The notes beneath the pieces were generated by a model. The model saw only the letters and a list, made by a program, of their open reading frames with translations. It had not been told where the DNA came from and did no database searches. Shown here piece by piece: positions 12,971-26,081 of a stretch of 64,000 bases of DNA (position 1 is the first letter of the stretch; every line of letters begins with the position of its first letter). Origin of the DNA: Bemisia tabaci (Eukaryota; Arthropoda; Insecta; Hemiptera; Aleyrodidae); contig NC_092797.1 in the NCBI RefSeq assembly GCF_918797505.1, forward strand, positions 37,833,372 through 37,897,371, given 5' to 3'. A program made the position numbers and the translations under genes.

Positions 12971-15900
12971 AGAGCTGAGAAGAGGGAAGTTTAAATTGAT
13001 GCTATCTCACCAAAGTTTAACATGGGAAGAGAACTTGTTTTACGTAATTTAAAAAAAAAAAAAGAGAATTACATTTCTAAGGTTAAAATTCGTTTGAACA
13101 GTCAGTTTTTCAGTCAGAAAAGAAAAAAAAGATTTGCGTAAAGAAGTTTTTGCCAAAAAAATCCCATCAGCTCTACGAAGGGAAGTCAGAAATTTTCCAA
13201 TAGTTTCAGCGTGAGAGACAACAGCTTCCTTCAGAAATTCTTGCCTGCCCCTGCCAAAGCAATATTTTTGAGGGAAAAATACTGCTGAGGTGTCAGAATA
13301 CCTTTAAGTCATTCATGAAATTGTGATTCTAGATTTTTTTTCATAATGCAAGTTGACAGTTTGGGAAAATGCTTCATTCTCATTTCAAGAATCCTTGCTA
13401 CATATTGGTTCTCTGCGAGTCTAGCATTATTATCCTGGATCTAGCAGCTTTTTAAAGTTCCTTCATTTCGCAGTATGAACAGATACAACAGATTGCAGTT
13501 AATTACTTCTTACTAACAATGAGTCTTGCTTGTAAGCATTTGGTAAATTCTACTTTGTGATTCATATTTCTTCTTAGAAATTTCTCTTTCAGATGTGTAC
13601 TTGAATTGCAGCGCATTTTACAGGATCATACAGTGATGACTAATAAAATATCCCCATTTACAAAAGAAAAAATACTCATAGAAAAAAAAAAAACCGTTTT
13701 TCCCGCATCTATACAGTATTTACCAATTTTGTGATGCTGAAAAACAATTTTATATCACAAAAGATCAAAATAAAATATTAAACTACATATATACTTAATT
13801 TGGGACTCAGACATCACTTCATCATACTAAGGAGGAAAGAAGAGAAAATAATTTAAAAAAGAAAACAATAAATAGTTTAATTAATCAAATTACAATAAAT
13901 CCTTACTATACAGATTTAAATTTAAGATATATTAACATCATTTCGACTTAAAAACGTAGGTAGACCATGATTTAAACATTAATAGTTCACAGTTTGAACA
14001 TACTTTTTATAGTTCTTGAAAATTGGCTTGGCAAAATCAAGAACTTACTAAGCTCCAAAACTTGGACCAGTACCAAATCCTGGACTAAACATCACAGCAA
14101 AACACCACTTCCTGGATTCTGAACAAATAAAAATTACAACATGGCTTAAGAGGACAGAATTTTCAAATCGTTAGAAAGAAAGAGAAAGTAATCTAAACTG
14201 GAGGTTTCGCTCAATACACAGAATTACAGTACAGTTGCAGCACAAATCTCCACAAGTGAACAGGAGAAAACGACTTCCTTTAAAGATTTCAAATAGGTTT
14301 TACAACTTTAATGAAATCAGGCAGGGAAATTATAAATGTTATTTAATTGATCCGTGATTTGCAACGATTCTACTTCTCAACTTCTAAAAAGACCAGCTTC
14401 CGATATCGAACTGGAAAAAGTTTAATTTCGTACAACCATCAGATTTAATCATTTTTTATTGATTAAAGTGATATTAAATACTTCATTTGAGGCTCAGACT
14501 GATCTACAAACAGAATACTCTTCAAGAAAAGGAACAGTATGCTTAAAAGAATCCAAAACTGATTAAAAAGAGAGAGAATTAACTCACTGGGAAACTTATG
14601 AATTGAATGGACGTTCTTAACTTAGTCAACAATGAATTCAAATCCAGAATAATTTTTAATTGTCTTATAAAATTAATTTGTATGACTACTTATATAGCTA
14701 TGCTCAGAGATAGGGAGGGGAGGCGGTTGATTATAAATATCATGTAAGAAGAAGGGGGTGATTGCTTACACGGTAAAGTATTACAGCAAAAAAAATTATG
14801 ATGTGTAAGAAACTACTTCAGTAAACTAAATTGAGCTGAGAGAAGTGTTACAATACACTCCTTATCAAATCAGTGTAGAAAATCAAGCAAGTGGGTACTT
14901 TCTCTAAAGACTAGAAAATAGACTGGTTAAAGTTGACAGAATTAACTCAAACCAGTTTGACTGCATTTCAAAATTGCAGTTTCCTTTCATGTTTCATTTT
15001 ATTCTAAAAAAACTAACAAGGCCTCTACCTTGAAATTCGGTAAGAGTCTTCCCCATAATCTGAGAAATTTCATACAAAGTTTCAGGGTATGGTGTTGCTT
15101 GATTTCTTATGAAAGAATAAAACATGAGAGCCACTTTTGCACTTTAAAAAGAGAACATTGGCTGATTCAAGTTAAAGCTGTACAAACATGAACGAGGGAC
15201 TTCTTTTTAAAAAAATTTTGATGACTTTTATGAAATGAAGACACCTCTTAAAGGACTAGACAAAATTTTTCAACAGTTCAAAATACAATTTTTTCTAACT
15301 TGTCTTCAATTTTTTCGTCAAAGTTTCCGTTGAATTTGTCACATTGTCTGAGAGTTTCCAGTTAAGCACTTAGATTTTACATTACTGGAATAGGGAGACG
15401 TTTTCCTTATTCAAATTACAGAACAGAAATAAATGTTTCCAACGACTGCATTTGTGAGAAAGACCATTGAGGTGTGATGAACATCTTTAAAAGTGAAGGA
15501 TTGAAGGGAGATTGCTCTTATGAGCATTTAATCTTTTTGGTATTTCTTCTACCGAAGTTTCAAGGAGGAATAAAAGTAAAGTGAAGGAAATGTTCAGGAC
15601 TGGACAAGCAACAGTTTTGATTCTACATATTAACATGAGAAACATGAGTGTAATAAAAAAGAGCATTGCTTAAGAGAGATAAATAATTTTCTGTGTTTTC
15701 AGAACTTACTCCATTTCAGAGCGAAAGTTATTGCACTTGAGTGATCTTTCTGATTTATCAAACATAAAATTTAAATCAATAACAAAATTATTATGAAATT
15801 TGAAAGTAGCCCTGACAAGAGGTAACAAATTAAAATTCTCTTCATTTCATCTTCAAAAGCAAAACTCTCCATCAAACAAACTATTTCAATGAGGTAGAAG

Positions 15901-16350
15901 TTGCTTGTAGCCAATATTTCATTTCTTTCCTGGATTAGATATTTATATTTTCTTTTACAAATGAAATTCATAGTAAACTGCGGATGATAATCGGATACTG
16001 CACAGAAAGCTGATTTTTAGAGCAGTTTGAACTATTTGAAATTTGTTAACTACCTGTCTCAAAAGAAGAAAAGAAAACCAGAAGATGTAATTCTATAAGC
16101 CAGATAAGATTCTCTTTTCTTTCTGGTCTTTCATAATCGCAAAGTAAATAGTCTGCATGAAATATGCTTAATTAAAGTAGTCGGTAAAAGATAAAAACAC
16201 CCTGTACACGATCTAAAAATATTTACACGAGAAAACAATATGTACAATATACAGAACTTGACGTAAAATAAAACTAAACTACTGAAAACTAGCACAAAAA
16301 TTTCACTTAAAAGTATACAGATTCACTAAATGCAACGTTGTAATTGAGGT
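12971..16350. other. No gene recognised; includes the PPTC7 3' UTR side
   Basis: About 3.4 kb of AT-rich sequence without a supportable exon. The right part must contain the 3' UTR of the minus-strand PPTC7-like gene. Candidate minus-strand AATAAA words occur near 14998 and 14455, so the UTR could be 1-2 kb long, but the true end is unknown. Confidence 0.45.
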
Positions 16351-19300
16351 TCAAAGGGCAACAGTGGCTAGTAGCACTGTGATGTCGTCTGGTTTACCAC
16401 CTGAAACACAAAGACATACTTGTTAAATTGATTGGAATGAATAGAAGCAATTAAATAAGTAAGTTCACAAAAGATAGAAATGAACCTCTGTTGCAGTCAA
16501 ACCTCCTGCCTCACTTGGCAAATTGCAAAGCAAAAGAACTGATCCAAGAAAGTTCAACCGATATTGATGATGGGTCATTGGCTTAACATCTCTGCAGCGT
16601 ATCAAACAGTCATCTAATGCAAAATTTCATGAAAAAACCAAAAAGTCTATTAAACTAAAATCTGACCAACTACTTAGAGGCCGACAGCCAAGATGATAGG
16701 TAGGCCATGTCCTCAGTTAGGCTTCAACCAATCAGTAAATGTGGATTCTCTTGTCTATCTAAGTCATTACAGACTGCCAAACGCTTTGTACATTAAAAAA
16801 TTCTATCGTTACAAAACGTTAAAAACAGAACCCGTGGTGAGGGAACATTAACTGAATCCATGTAAACTTCCATTCCTCCCTCCTTCCCTGCTCCCAAAAA
16901 AAAAATTAAAAATTAATAATACCCTAATGTGTTTTCGCAAGCAATCTTTGTACGTAAACATTGAATAGTTTATATTTGTCATGGCTTTGTTGCTAATTAT
17001 CGATACATGGATTGGAGTGTGAAAACGTTTTCAAACACTGCTTGTCAGAGGTCTCACGGAACCAGCGGTATAAGAAAAAAAATATCTCATTCTGATAAAT
17101 GATAATTAGAGCAAAAATATACTAGTACTCACCAACAGTGTAGATACCATTTTCTCTAGCTGATTTGGCAAACGGTGACATGAACCTTTGATCAAAAGCA
17201 AGCTTCCTAGCCATTAGAGCTATTGTATTGGCAACTGTTTGAATCTTGACAAGATCACGCTCCCCTTGAACTCGACATAATTCACTAATTAGCAAGGAAT
17301 CCGGAACATTATCAAAAACACCATCAGTTGCTAGTAGTATTACATCTCCATCTTCGACAGCAAAGTTACTAGTGTCAGCTGACTCAGGCCTACAGAGGAA
17401 AAAAGAAACAAGGACAGAAGTGATAAGAAGGAAATAGTTCAAAGCAAGAACAACTGATTGATAATCTCTCAATCATATTAAGGAATGCCATGATACGCTA
17501 TAACAATATTGTATGTTTTATTAAACGTATAAAAATAGGAAGAAGAAAAAAAGGTGCTGGTGCTTGAGGGCTAAGTCTTTTGAATTAAAAAAAAACCTCT
17601 TCTGGGGCGCAATTTGTGGTACTAGAGATTAGCTCTGATTCTCATTGGGTTTTTGCTAAAGATTCAGGACAGTTAATAAATCTATTGAATTGAGAATAAA
17701 AGCAGTAACTGTAATTGTAAAGTCCTCTCAGAAGGAGTGATCTTTGTAAATTTGCAACGCATTCAGATGGGTGTTTTCAACTTTTTAGTCAGCAATTAAT
17801 TTTTTGAGGATTAATGTTTTATCAATGAAACAATATATGAGGCCAGAAAGATAATTAAAATAGAAGCAAAATCTGTTCAATCTGAGAGATGGTTACTTTA
17901 AAATTACACTCTTTGGATTAAAAATTGTTCACACAGGATGTACTAGATAAAATTTGGCAGAAATGATCCTGATAGTCATTTATAATAGTTGGTACATAAG
18001 GAAGAAGAAGAAGGTTTTGTTAAATATTTTTTTCTCTTTCTATAAAAAATTAGTGACAAATAAAGCTTCCCTTTTACTGTAATATAAAATTATAAGCATT
18101 AAATGAAACCTGTGCACAGCTCCTTTCGCTTGGCAGCGTACATTTCACCTTCAACCTAAATTACCCTACTTCAACTAAAATGGAATTTTTTTGCACTGAG
18201 AATCAACACAAAGCCAAGGTATGTATGGTGCTTAATTTGAATTGCACTTAAGCCTAGAACAGTCTGATTTAGATGTGATAAAAATTTCGGACAGCTTCTC
18301 TTCGACGTGGCACAAGTTTTAGCTGTTTCCTGCTTTAATATAAATAGATGAGTTTTAGATCTATTTTAGGGGGTCCAAAGCTACTGAACTTTACTGAATG
18401 ATGAGTTAACTGAATGTAACAAACAAGGAGAACATTATTGGAAAATGAGCTAAAAAATAATGATATGAACCTACCTGTCCCTGATGACAGATTCTGCATG
18501 AGAGGGAGGTGGTAATGATAGCTGGAAAGGAGTATTGAAATAATGTTGTTGTTCCTCTGACTTGTGAACTACTTTGCCTGCCCTTACGACAACAAACCCA
18601 CTATCACCAATATTTGCAGTCTGAACTGTACATGTTTCTTTATTTAAAACAACAATACACGCTGTGCTGCTACCTGTAAAAGCAAAATTAAATCAAATAG
18701 AGGGATGAAGTGGTGAAAAATTTCCGAAAAAATTTTAAGAGGCATTAGTTCTTTGAGACTGGGCAGAGAACATTTAAGAGAATTTTTGCTCCTGCTTAAA
18801 GGGCACACAAGATACTACTCAGAAAGATGATACACTACTACGAGCAGGCGGTATTCTAGAATTTCCCCTTTATTTCAAATGAGGGGCACATCATGTAAGT
18901 ATGTAGCAGTTTTTAGTGACACATGGACCTAAAGACATATACTTGAGTTGCTTCCAAGAAATGGGGCTACTTCGTAATTTTGAAAAGGTACAAAAGCGAT
19001 TTTTTCCTGTAAAATTATTTCTGGATGTAGAGGATGATTACATGTCAATGATACCTCAAATCCAAAAGTTACTTTGGTAGCCTTAGAGGCAAATTATGGC
19101 GATTATGAAATTTCCTCATGAGCTCTACAAGACATACGACGTAAGGTAGACTGTACAATTACTAAATGCAGCCAAAATCAAACTTTGCATTTAGTTTAGA
19201 TGCATCAGGAGCTCAAGCAAGTTGTGCAGGTCTTCTGCAGAGACCAAGAGCTTTAAAAATTTTTAATTCATAATTTAGGTGTAATAAAACAAGGAACAGA

Positions 19301-20625
19301 GAAATATTCAAACAAACTCACCCACTATAGACTGTTTATTTTCAAGAAGTTCATAATAACTTCTTGCTAGTAGACTACAAGGTTCAAGATTAGTAACTCT
19401 GCCGCACGTAACTAGACGTTCACAAGTTTTCATTAAAACTAACGAAAATTCACCGGGATCTATACCATACTCTTGCCACCCACCAACACCGTCTGCTACT
19501 CCTAAAAATCACAAAAAAAAAGAAGAAAATTGAATAAGTAAACTGAATAAACAGAGATAAGCTTGACTGCAAGACTTTAGATCACACCTTTCACTTAATC
19601 AGCTATGAATTAAATTCAGTAATATGATGACCCAAAGCTGGACATTGATGAACCATAAGCAAGACAATTGAGCGCAAGAGGTCTGGATCTCCTGAACAAG
19701 GCATTAGAATTTGAATTCTATTAGAACAGCTTAGTTACTACAAATAAGAAAAAGTGAAAGACGACATCCATTGTAGGTTCATTTTTGCCTAAATATTGTA
19801 TGGAAAAATGTTTTAAGAGTAAAAGGTTTGTACTTGGGTGACATGGGAACAGTCTCTTCGCCGCAGGTCACTTGGGTCAGTTTTTGATGAAGTCAGGGAA
19901 ACAGCTAACTGACAACAGGAAGCTGGAAACAATACTCTAATTGTCCCCCAAAGAAAAAACATAGCTCAAAATCATAAACAGATGGAAAATTTGCTGGGAA
20001 TACTTGAATATTCTCCATGGCATTGACGCCTTGACATAAGTTAGGTTAGGTCCCAGTGAATGGATACCAGTTGAGATTGATGACAACTCCTTGCGCCTGG
20101 CGAAGTAAAAGAATTAAACTTTCCTGTTATAGTGATATTGGATAAAGCTTTTAAAATGATATGACACTTAGATAATTGAAGTTGACCTCCAATAATGTAA
20201 AAGGCCTTTGTCGAAGCATGCGTATGATGTTGAAACGGGTTTGGGTCGCAGGAAAATGTTTTGGCTCTTACTTAGTGTGACTTCTTAAGAGTAAATTTAA
20301 AGTGGCTAGGGAGCTAAATGATATTTAGGGAGTAAAACTTATAAGAGGAGAGGTGAGAATCAAAACAAATCATGGGTGGGTCCGATGGAAGAAACTTACC
20401 TAGGACATCGGCCGTCCTACTTTTCGCTGTGAACCAGGCGTCGTCACCAAATTTTCCTCTTAAGGAAACGGATTTAGCAAAATCTTTAGGAAATCCGCAA
20501 ACTGCTGATAACATGCATGGCTCACGCTTACGACTGACGTTGGGATCAGCTACAGATGAATAACTAGAGATTCCATTCCACAAGGCACGAGATAATAGCC
20601 TTCCCGTCAAGACCAACGAATTCAT
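16351..20625 (-). CDS. PPTC7: Protein phosphatase PTC7 homolog (mitochondrial PP2C/PPM family), 5 coding exons
   Basis: Exons are 20625-20400, 19501-19322, 18673-18475, 17389-17133 and 16400-16351. All introns are GT-AG with matching phases, giving 303 residues, essentially the length of human PPTC7 (304). The N-terminus is rich in Arg, Ser and Leu with few acidic residues, as expected for a mitochondrial targeting peptide. PPM signatures appear in order: [15 protein letters not shown] (metal-binding Asp and DGxGG), [23 protein letters not shown] and, at the C-terminus, [16 protein letters not shown], where the paired Asp is the conserved metal ligand. The family dephosphorylates mitochondrial proteins, and yeast Ptc7 acts on Coq7 in coenzyme Q synthesis. 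No active-site residue looks missing. A hAT-type element begins about 180 bp upstream of the start codon. Confidence 0.95.
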
Positions 20626-20799
20626 TATACTTTATCACTCGAAAAAATCACTTCACTAAGTACAACATTTTGATCGGAAGGAAATAGATATTATTAATGA
20701 AATATTAGAATGACACACAAGACAAGGCCACTACTAGCATTACGCTTCGATTATATTTCTACAACACACGGCTGATTACAAACTCCACCATTGCTAAAT
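20626..20799 (-). promoter_or_regulatory. Short 5' flank of PPTC7, bounded by a transposon
   Basis: Only about 175 bp separate the PPTC7 start codon from the target-site duplication of the hAT-type element at 20808. The core promoter and 5' UTR should lie in this stretch or inside the element. I see no clear TATA box in a convincing position. Confidence 0.35.
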
Positions 20800-20928
20800 T
20801 TGCCCTTCAGTGCTGCCGTTCTCGCTCAGCCCAAGATTCCGTGATTCGGAACTATTTTATTCCGATTATTTTCAAATATTCCGGGAAAAAGTTCCGAGAT
20901 CGGCCAGGAATTAATTCCGATTCCTGAC

Positions 20929-21107
20929 GCGGGATTTTCAAATGGTTTACCCGTTTTATAAGACGGCCGCCCCTTAAAATCACTGTCAGGGCGTCATGAA
21001 TATTAAATAAACAGTTCTCAACTGGTTTGGACGTAATTATGACGCCCTGACAGTGATTTTAAGGGGCGGCTGTCCTATAAAACAGTTAAATCGTTTGAAA
21101 AGCCCGC
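20929..21107. repeat. Nested long inverted repeat inside the hAT element
   Basis: The left arm (about 20929-20996) pairs with the right arm (21039-21107), with only a few mismatches over about 68 bp and a loop of about 42 bp. The innermost paired words are AATCACTGTCAGGGCGTCAT and its complement. The arms resemble a small fold-back element that inserted into, or was captured by, the larger element. Confidence 0.85.
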
Positions 21108-21890
21108 ATTAAGGAATGGGAATTAATTGTAATTAATAATTAATTAATTGACATATAATTGACCATCTCCCCGGAATGAAAACTCTGCTTATTTTATTTT
21201 TATATAAATTGAAGATTACCTAAACATTAGAGATGTAAAAATAACACATTTAAATGGATCAGCCCATTTACTTGAAGCTTTTCTTTTTTAGGAACATATA
21301 GGTTTTCCCAGCAGAAAAATATTTGCTGCTTAATAAATTTTCAGAGCACTTTTTTTTTTTTCATTTATGCTACATCAACTTTTGAAATTTTTAGCTTTGA
21401 ACTTGTTTTCTTCAGAGTCATTGCAATGCATGTGTAGTGTGTTGTATAGAAGCTCGACTGACACTTCCGTTTAGGAAAGGAATTTTTTGGTTTTAATGCA
21501 TAAATTGGCTTTAATTTTCTAATAATTTATTTTCTTACTTGAAAATAACAAACAAATATAGAAAAAGGACAAGGAGAAAAATAAGTACGGCTTGGACAAA
21601 AATAGACAAGAAATCACTGATAGTTAACTATTTACTTAAAAAAACTACTTAGTAACAAGCACCAAAACATGATGTGAACAGTTGTTCAGTTCATTTCATT
21701 ATTTTCATATTTTGATTTTCTTTCTTGAGGTTATAGGTTTGGTAGAAAACCGCGGGAAGATGGATACGACACTCGAGAAAATTCTAGAAAACAGAATCCC
21801 CATTTCCAGAATGATCATTGCGAGAAAATGTCCAGATTAATCTCAATACCTCCGATGAAAATATTAAAAATTCCTACAAAAATGGCCTAA

Positions 21891-21990
21891 ATTCCGGGAA
21901 AAATCCGAAAAAAGGCAAAAATTTCGGGAAAAATCCGAAAAAAGGCAAAAATTCCGGGTAAAATCCGAAAAAACGCAAAAATTCCGGGAT
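21891..21990. repeat. 30-bp tandem repeat, about 3.3 units
   Basis: Three successive 30-bp units start at 21891, 21921 and 21951. Each begins ATTCCGGG (or ATTTCGGG), continues AAAATCCGAAAAAA and ends GGCAAAA or CGCAAAA. A partial unit follows. The array lies in the right subterminal part of the hAT-type element. Confidence 0.9.
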
Positions 21991-22088
21991 ATTCCGAGAA
22001 TTACAAAGATTCCGGGAAAAATTCCGAGAAACTTCAAAAGTTCCGAAATTCGGAATTAATTCCGGGAAACGGCAGCACTGTTGCCCTT

Positions 22089-22451
22089 TGATCCTTCGAT
22101 CTCTGTTCTGAAGCTTGTGCAATGTTGTCAAACTACCACCGCAATGTTTTGGATTAAATTCAAAACATGGAACGCTTGCATACGTTCAACAGAAACGTTG
22201 CAACATAGTAGATGTGGAATACTCCGGAAAAATGGGAATCATGAATGACGAAGGGGGTGGGGGAGAGGCAGGTCTTCACTCTTTGCAAGGGATGAAGTTT
22301 ATCCTGATACATAGTAAATTAAAGAAAAGAAAACATTTAGGCGATGAGCGAATCCGCAAGCATGTGTGTCTGAAAAAGCAATACTGGGAGAATTTCGTGA
22401 TATAGCGCAACTTTTTGCGACCTTCCGGTCAGGATGGTAGGGAGAGGAGGG
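22089..22451. other. No gene recognised between two hAT insertions
   Basis: Unique-looking sequence with short frames only (up to 96 codons, plus strand, no recognisable domain). Confidence 0.4.
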
Positions 22452-22459
22452 GACAAGGA

Positions 22460-22892
22460 CAGGGGCGGACTGGTAGTCGAAAAGTTAGGAGGCGACCTAA
22501 ATGTGGGGGCCCCTCCTGTCGTTCGGGGGCCCCTCTAAGAAGGTCCGGGGGCCCTCCCCCGAAAAATTTTGAAAATTTCACACTTTTTAAACGCAATTTT
22601 AAGCATTATTGGAGTTGGATTCCATAGTGCTTGAACTTCAAAATATCCTATTCTCAGGATTCTTCGGGGGTCCCTTCATCACATAAGCTTTAGGCGACCT
22701 TTCATGTCTCTTAGAGACAAATTTTCAAGGATTTCGGGGCCTTTTAGTAACTGAGAAGGATAGGAAAATTACAACATTACGGGAAAAAAACGATGACTCG
22801 AAAAAAATTCGCCGCGGGGGCCCCTTCGGGGCCTCCGCGGCAAATTGTTAGGAGGCGATCGCCTCCCCGCCCCCATGGCCAGTCCGCCCCTG
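22460..22892. mobile_element. hAT-type MITE, CAGGGGCGGACTGG family, short copy (433 bp)
   Basis: Ends are CAGGGGCGGACTGG and CCAGTCCGCCCCTG. The 8-bp target duplication GACAAGGA is perfect (22452-22459 and 22893-22900). Inside are GGGGGCCC-rich blocks and the words GGTCCGGGGGCCCTCCCCC and AATTTTGAAAATT. The same words occur at matching places in the 2,082-bp element at 43269-45350, so the two are one family. No coding capacity. Confidence 0.88.
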
Positions 22893-24589
22893 GACAAGGA
22901 AGGGCACAAGCGCGGCCTCCTAGTGAACCTGGAGGTTCATTCTTCGCCTCTTTAGGCTTTATAGTTTTTTTTGCAAAGAAACCAGTGGCATTATCTTGTT
23001 TATCCTGAAATTATTCACAGGTTACCGGGCTTAAAGTACAAATCCCTGACGTGTGCAAGCGCCCTATTCGATTGCTCGCTTCCCAACCATAGTTCGCCTT
23101 CAAAAAAAGAGGAAGCAATTTAAGCGGCTTCGGAGTGGTAATAGTTGCTTTTTGCGCCTTGGCAATACGTCCAGAACATTCATTTCGTGTCCTTATAATC
23201 CGTGCATCAATTAGAGAAAAACCATTTAATTCTTAAACTTTTTTCTTTCTCTCGTAAAAAAAAAAAAAAAAAAAAAAAATACTAAAAATCCTGGAGGAGT
23301 CAACTTGTCACGTCACCTTCAAAATGCTATGTCTCAAGACTTAAATTTTAAGTTACGGAGCACAATTGGGTCTTGTCTAATATGTAATTACTGGGAATGT
23401 AGGATTATTACTGGGATGTGAGGATATTCCCTGATCTGCTTTCTTCTACCCTATTGGGGAATAAAAGGGCAGTACCTGTGTAACTTCTTACGGAACAGCC
23501 TACTCCTAACGAGTTGTCTTCCTTTTAAATAAATATGAAAGTGAATAAAGTTGGCTAGTCATCGATTTCTCCTTGACCGTTCCAAAAAGGAAGAAATACT
23601 ATATACTCAACCTTTTTTATAAGTAATAAAATTCACGTATTAATTTTTTTAAAATAAAAATCGTCTGCGATAGTTGGAATGCAGAAAATGCGTTATGTAG
23701 CCTCAGTTGAAACGTTGCAAATTTGATGTTCATTTCTTTAAAGGAGGAACAACTAATTGTTTTTCTCGAATTATTATTAGAATTTTCTTCATTTTTCTAA
23801 ATATATTTACAGAAAATTTAAAGATAACGACTTGTTTAGTTTTTTTTTTTTTTTTTAAAGGACAATTGAATATAATCCAAGATTTTGAAATGTTGCGACT
23901 GGAAATTTCGACTTCTACTATCGAGATCATACATCAGTCAATTGCAAAATCGTCGGCCCATTTGAATCGTAAGTAGGAGATTAGACAAAACGCGGAATTT
24001 CATTATTGAGGATTGCACCATGTGTGAACAGACCAACATAGTAACACCGACACGCCGATCGCATGATTGAATTTGCACAATTTACCACTTTCATTATCAC
24101 TTCAATTATCACCTTTGATGTTTTTTTTTTTTTTTTTTTCAACTTTCCTGCTCGAATTCCTAAGTAAATGCAGGCTGCCTGAGGCTTCCGTCTAGGTGCA
24201 CGCTACCAGCTGTGAGGAATACTTCATGCACATAGATGATTATACTTCTATGAATGCTGTAAGTCGCAAAATACATACCTCGATTTGTCACGGCGTTTCA
24301 AAATCTCCGATGTTATTTTTTAATTTTAATGAGAAATGATTGAATGCTATTATTTGATATTTTCACAGAAAATTCTATTTCTGATGAGGGGAAATCAATA
24401 AAAATTACAAGGGTAATGTTCCTTGGCTGATTTATGAAAAAAAAACAGGTGATATGAAACCTACTTCTCACGTCGGAAAGTGTCGTACGTGTTTGGTGAC
24501 ATTCAACGTTGTCATGCTGTATAATATGAAGTTGGGTCAACTCGACCCAAGGCGCGAGGCTTGCCAAAAACACGTGAACGGGTTGTATG

Positions 24590-24865
24590 AGGCTGATACA
24601 TACGAGCTTTAGCTATACAAATACATTGCAAAAGAAGAATCAATCATCAAAATCAAAAAATGAGTGTCAGGGAATTCTTTTTTAGACAACGCGACCCCAT
24701 GAAATCTCAAGTCGGGTCAAATTAACCCGACTTTCTGTTCTGGGGGAGCGATGGTGCCGGCACATACACGAGCTTTAGTTGTAGGTTTACGAATATACAT
24801 CTCAAAAAAAGAGTCAGACATCAAATTGAAAAAAAGGGGGAAAATGAGTGTCAACCTAGCCAAGA
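24590..24865. repeat. Two diverged direct copies of a ~100-bp block
   Basis: The words ACATACGAGCTTTAG, CATCAAA and AAAATGAGTGTCA recur in the same order at about 24599-24670 and 24761-24856, the second time as ACATACACGAGCTTTAG and so on. Each copy is preceded by a short GGGTCAA/CGACC-type stretch. The spacing suggests an old tandem duplication. Confidence 0.5.
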
Positions 24866-24929
24866 TATGGGAGACGTATTCAGGCTTTGTTTTTTAACTT
24901 TTCTCCTTAATCCGAGCAAAATTAATTAG

Positions 24930-25215
24930 CAGCACAGAGAGCAACGCGTTGCGAGTTCATGTCTCGCGCTATCGCGCCTTCAATTTTGCAGACGCAACAC
25001 GGGCATCCATCAAGCACGAATAGCTGTATCTCTGCGCCGTCAAAACGCGCGGCCTTTCCCTTGCTCCATCTCCATTTTGAGTTGGGTCCGTTTTTTTTTT
25101 TTTTACAGCGGTGCTTCAAAGGCTACATGAGCAACACAGCCGAAGATAGGAGTGACGTAATCAGGCTTTATTTTTTAACTTTTCTCCCGAATCTGAACGA
25201 CATTTCATTGATTAT
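24930..25215 (-). repeat. Dispersed repeat copy, inverted relative to those at 41 kb
   Basis: The reverse complement contains GATGCAACTATTCGTGCTTG-like, GATGGATG and GCAAAATTGAAGGCGCGAT-like words, in the order seen at 41249-41400 and partly at 48310-48365. The element class is not recognised. No coding or tRNA-type promoter box was seen. Confidence 0.6.
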
Positions 25216-25591
25216 GACGCCCTCGTAACGCGACCTCCGCACCGAATCGTCTAAAAATCTCCGCTAGCGTTCCATTATTTAGAAAGAAATCTATCCATCA
25301 TCGATACACATCCATTACATCTCCTATAAATTTTCTACGTATATTTATAGATGAGTGCATAAAATTCCCAGAAAATATATTGAACATTTTTTTTGATTAT
25401 TTATCCTTTTAAAAATGACTTAAATGAAACATGCGCGGAAATTTGCAACGTCGTTACTAGAGAGACATGCATTTTCCGACTTTAATAACTTGCCACGCAC
25501 ATATTCAGCAAACTCCCTCGATTGTTTTGGAGAGGGCCAAGTACATCTCTAAAAGAGGGGCTACTTCCGTATAATATGCTTGAAAGTATAC

Positions 25592-25621
25592 GGGGATGGC
25601 TTCATATATGAAGCCATCCCC
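25592..25621. repeat. Perfect 30-bp palindrome
   Basis: GGGGATGGCTTCATA is followed immediately by its exact reverse complement TATGAAGCCATCCCC. It is flanked by GTAACGC/ACGTAAAG-type words similar to those in the nested element at 44365-44640. Confidence 0.9.
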
Positions 25622-26081
25622 AAAACACGTAACGCACTTTTCCGGCATTTTTTATCTCCCCCCCCCCCCTGTAACGCTTTTGTGACGTAGATCCCTATCC
25701 TGTAACACGTAAAGTCAGAATGGCGTAAAGCTTTCCTCGACACCCCCCCTCCTCTCACCCTAGAGCGTCACGTAATTTAGGGACGGGCCGTATCTTGTAT
25801 GAATGAAAAATTGCAAGGAATCATGATGGAAATTCCGAAATAAACTGATGAAAAAAATAGCTTCGACACATCTCCAAGGTGGAGCTCGTGGATTGAATCG
25901 TTACCTACACCATTTTATCGGGACAATACGACTCGAGAGTGCATGAGACAATAAAATATCCTCGTAATTGCCGCCAACTTGCCCCGCCGAAACAATATCA
26001 TCCGGGAAAAGAACCGACAGCGCTTTGCAAAGAGGATCCGACTTGACACGCAGGTAGGTGGCGGCACTGGGCGCTTACGCT

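Larger units (their letters stand above)
20808..22080. mobile_element. Non-autonomous hAT-type element, 1,273 bp
   Basis: The terminal inverted repeats are CAGTGCTGCCGTT (left) and AACGGCAGCACTG (right). The flanking 8-bp target-site duplication TTGCCCTT is perfect at 20800-20807 and 22081-22088. An 8-bp duplication with CAGTG-type ends is the hAT signature. Inside both ends are clusters of TTCCG/CGGAA words. No transposase-like frame is present; the longest frame (85 codons, minus strand) is repeat-derived. The element carries a nested palindrome (20929-21107) and a 30-bp tandem array (21891-21990). Confidence 0.88.
22901..26081. other. Repeat-rich intergenic DNA between PPTC7 and CEP131
   Basis: No gene is supported. 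The stretch holds poly-A (23256-23279) and poly-T (24120-24139) runs, a pair of similar blocks at about 24500-24900, a copy of a dispersed repeat (24930-25215) and a perfect palindrome (25592-25621). Short frames across the homopolymer tracts are artefacts. Confidence 0.5.

Noticed and set aside
21891..21990. Regularly spaced 30-bp repeats resembling a CRISPR array
   Set aside because: Units are contiguous without spacers, sit inside a transposon, and the genome is eukaryotic.
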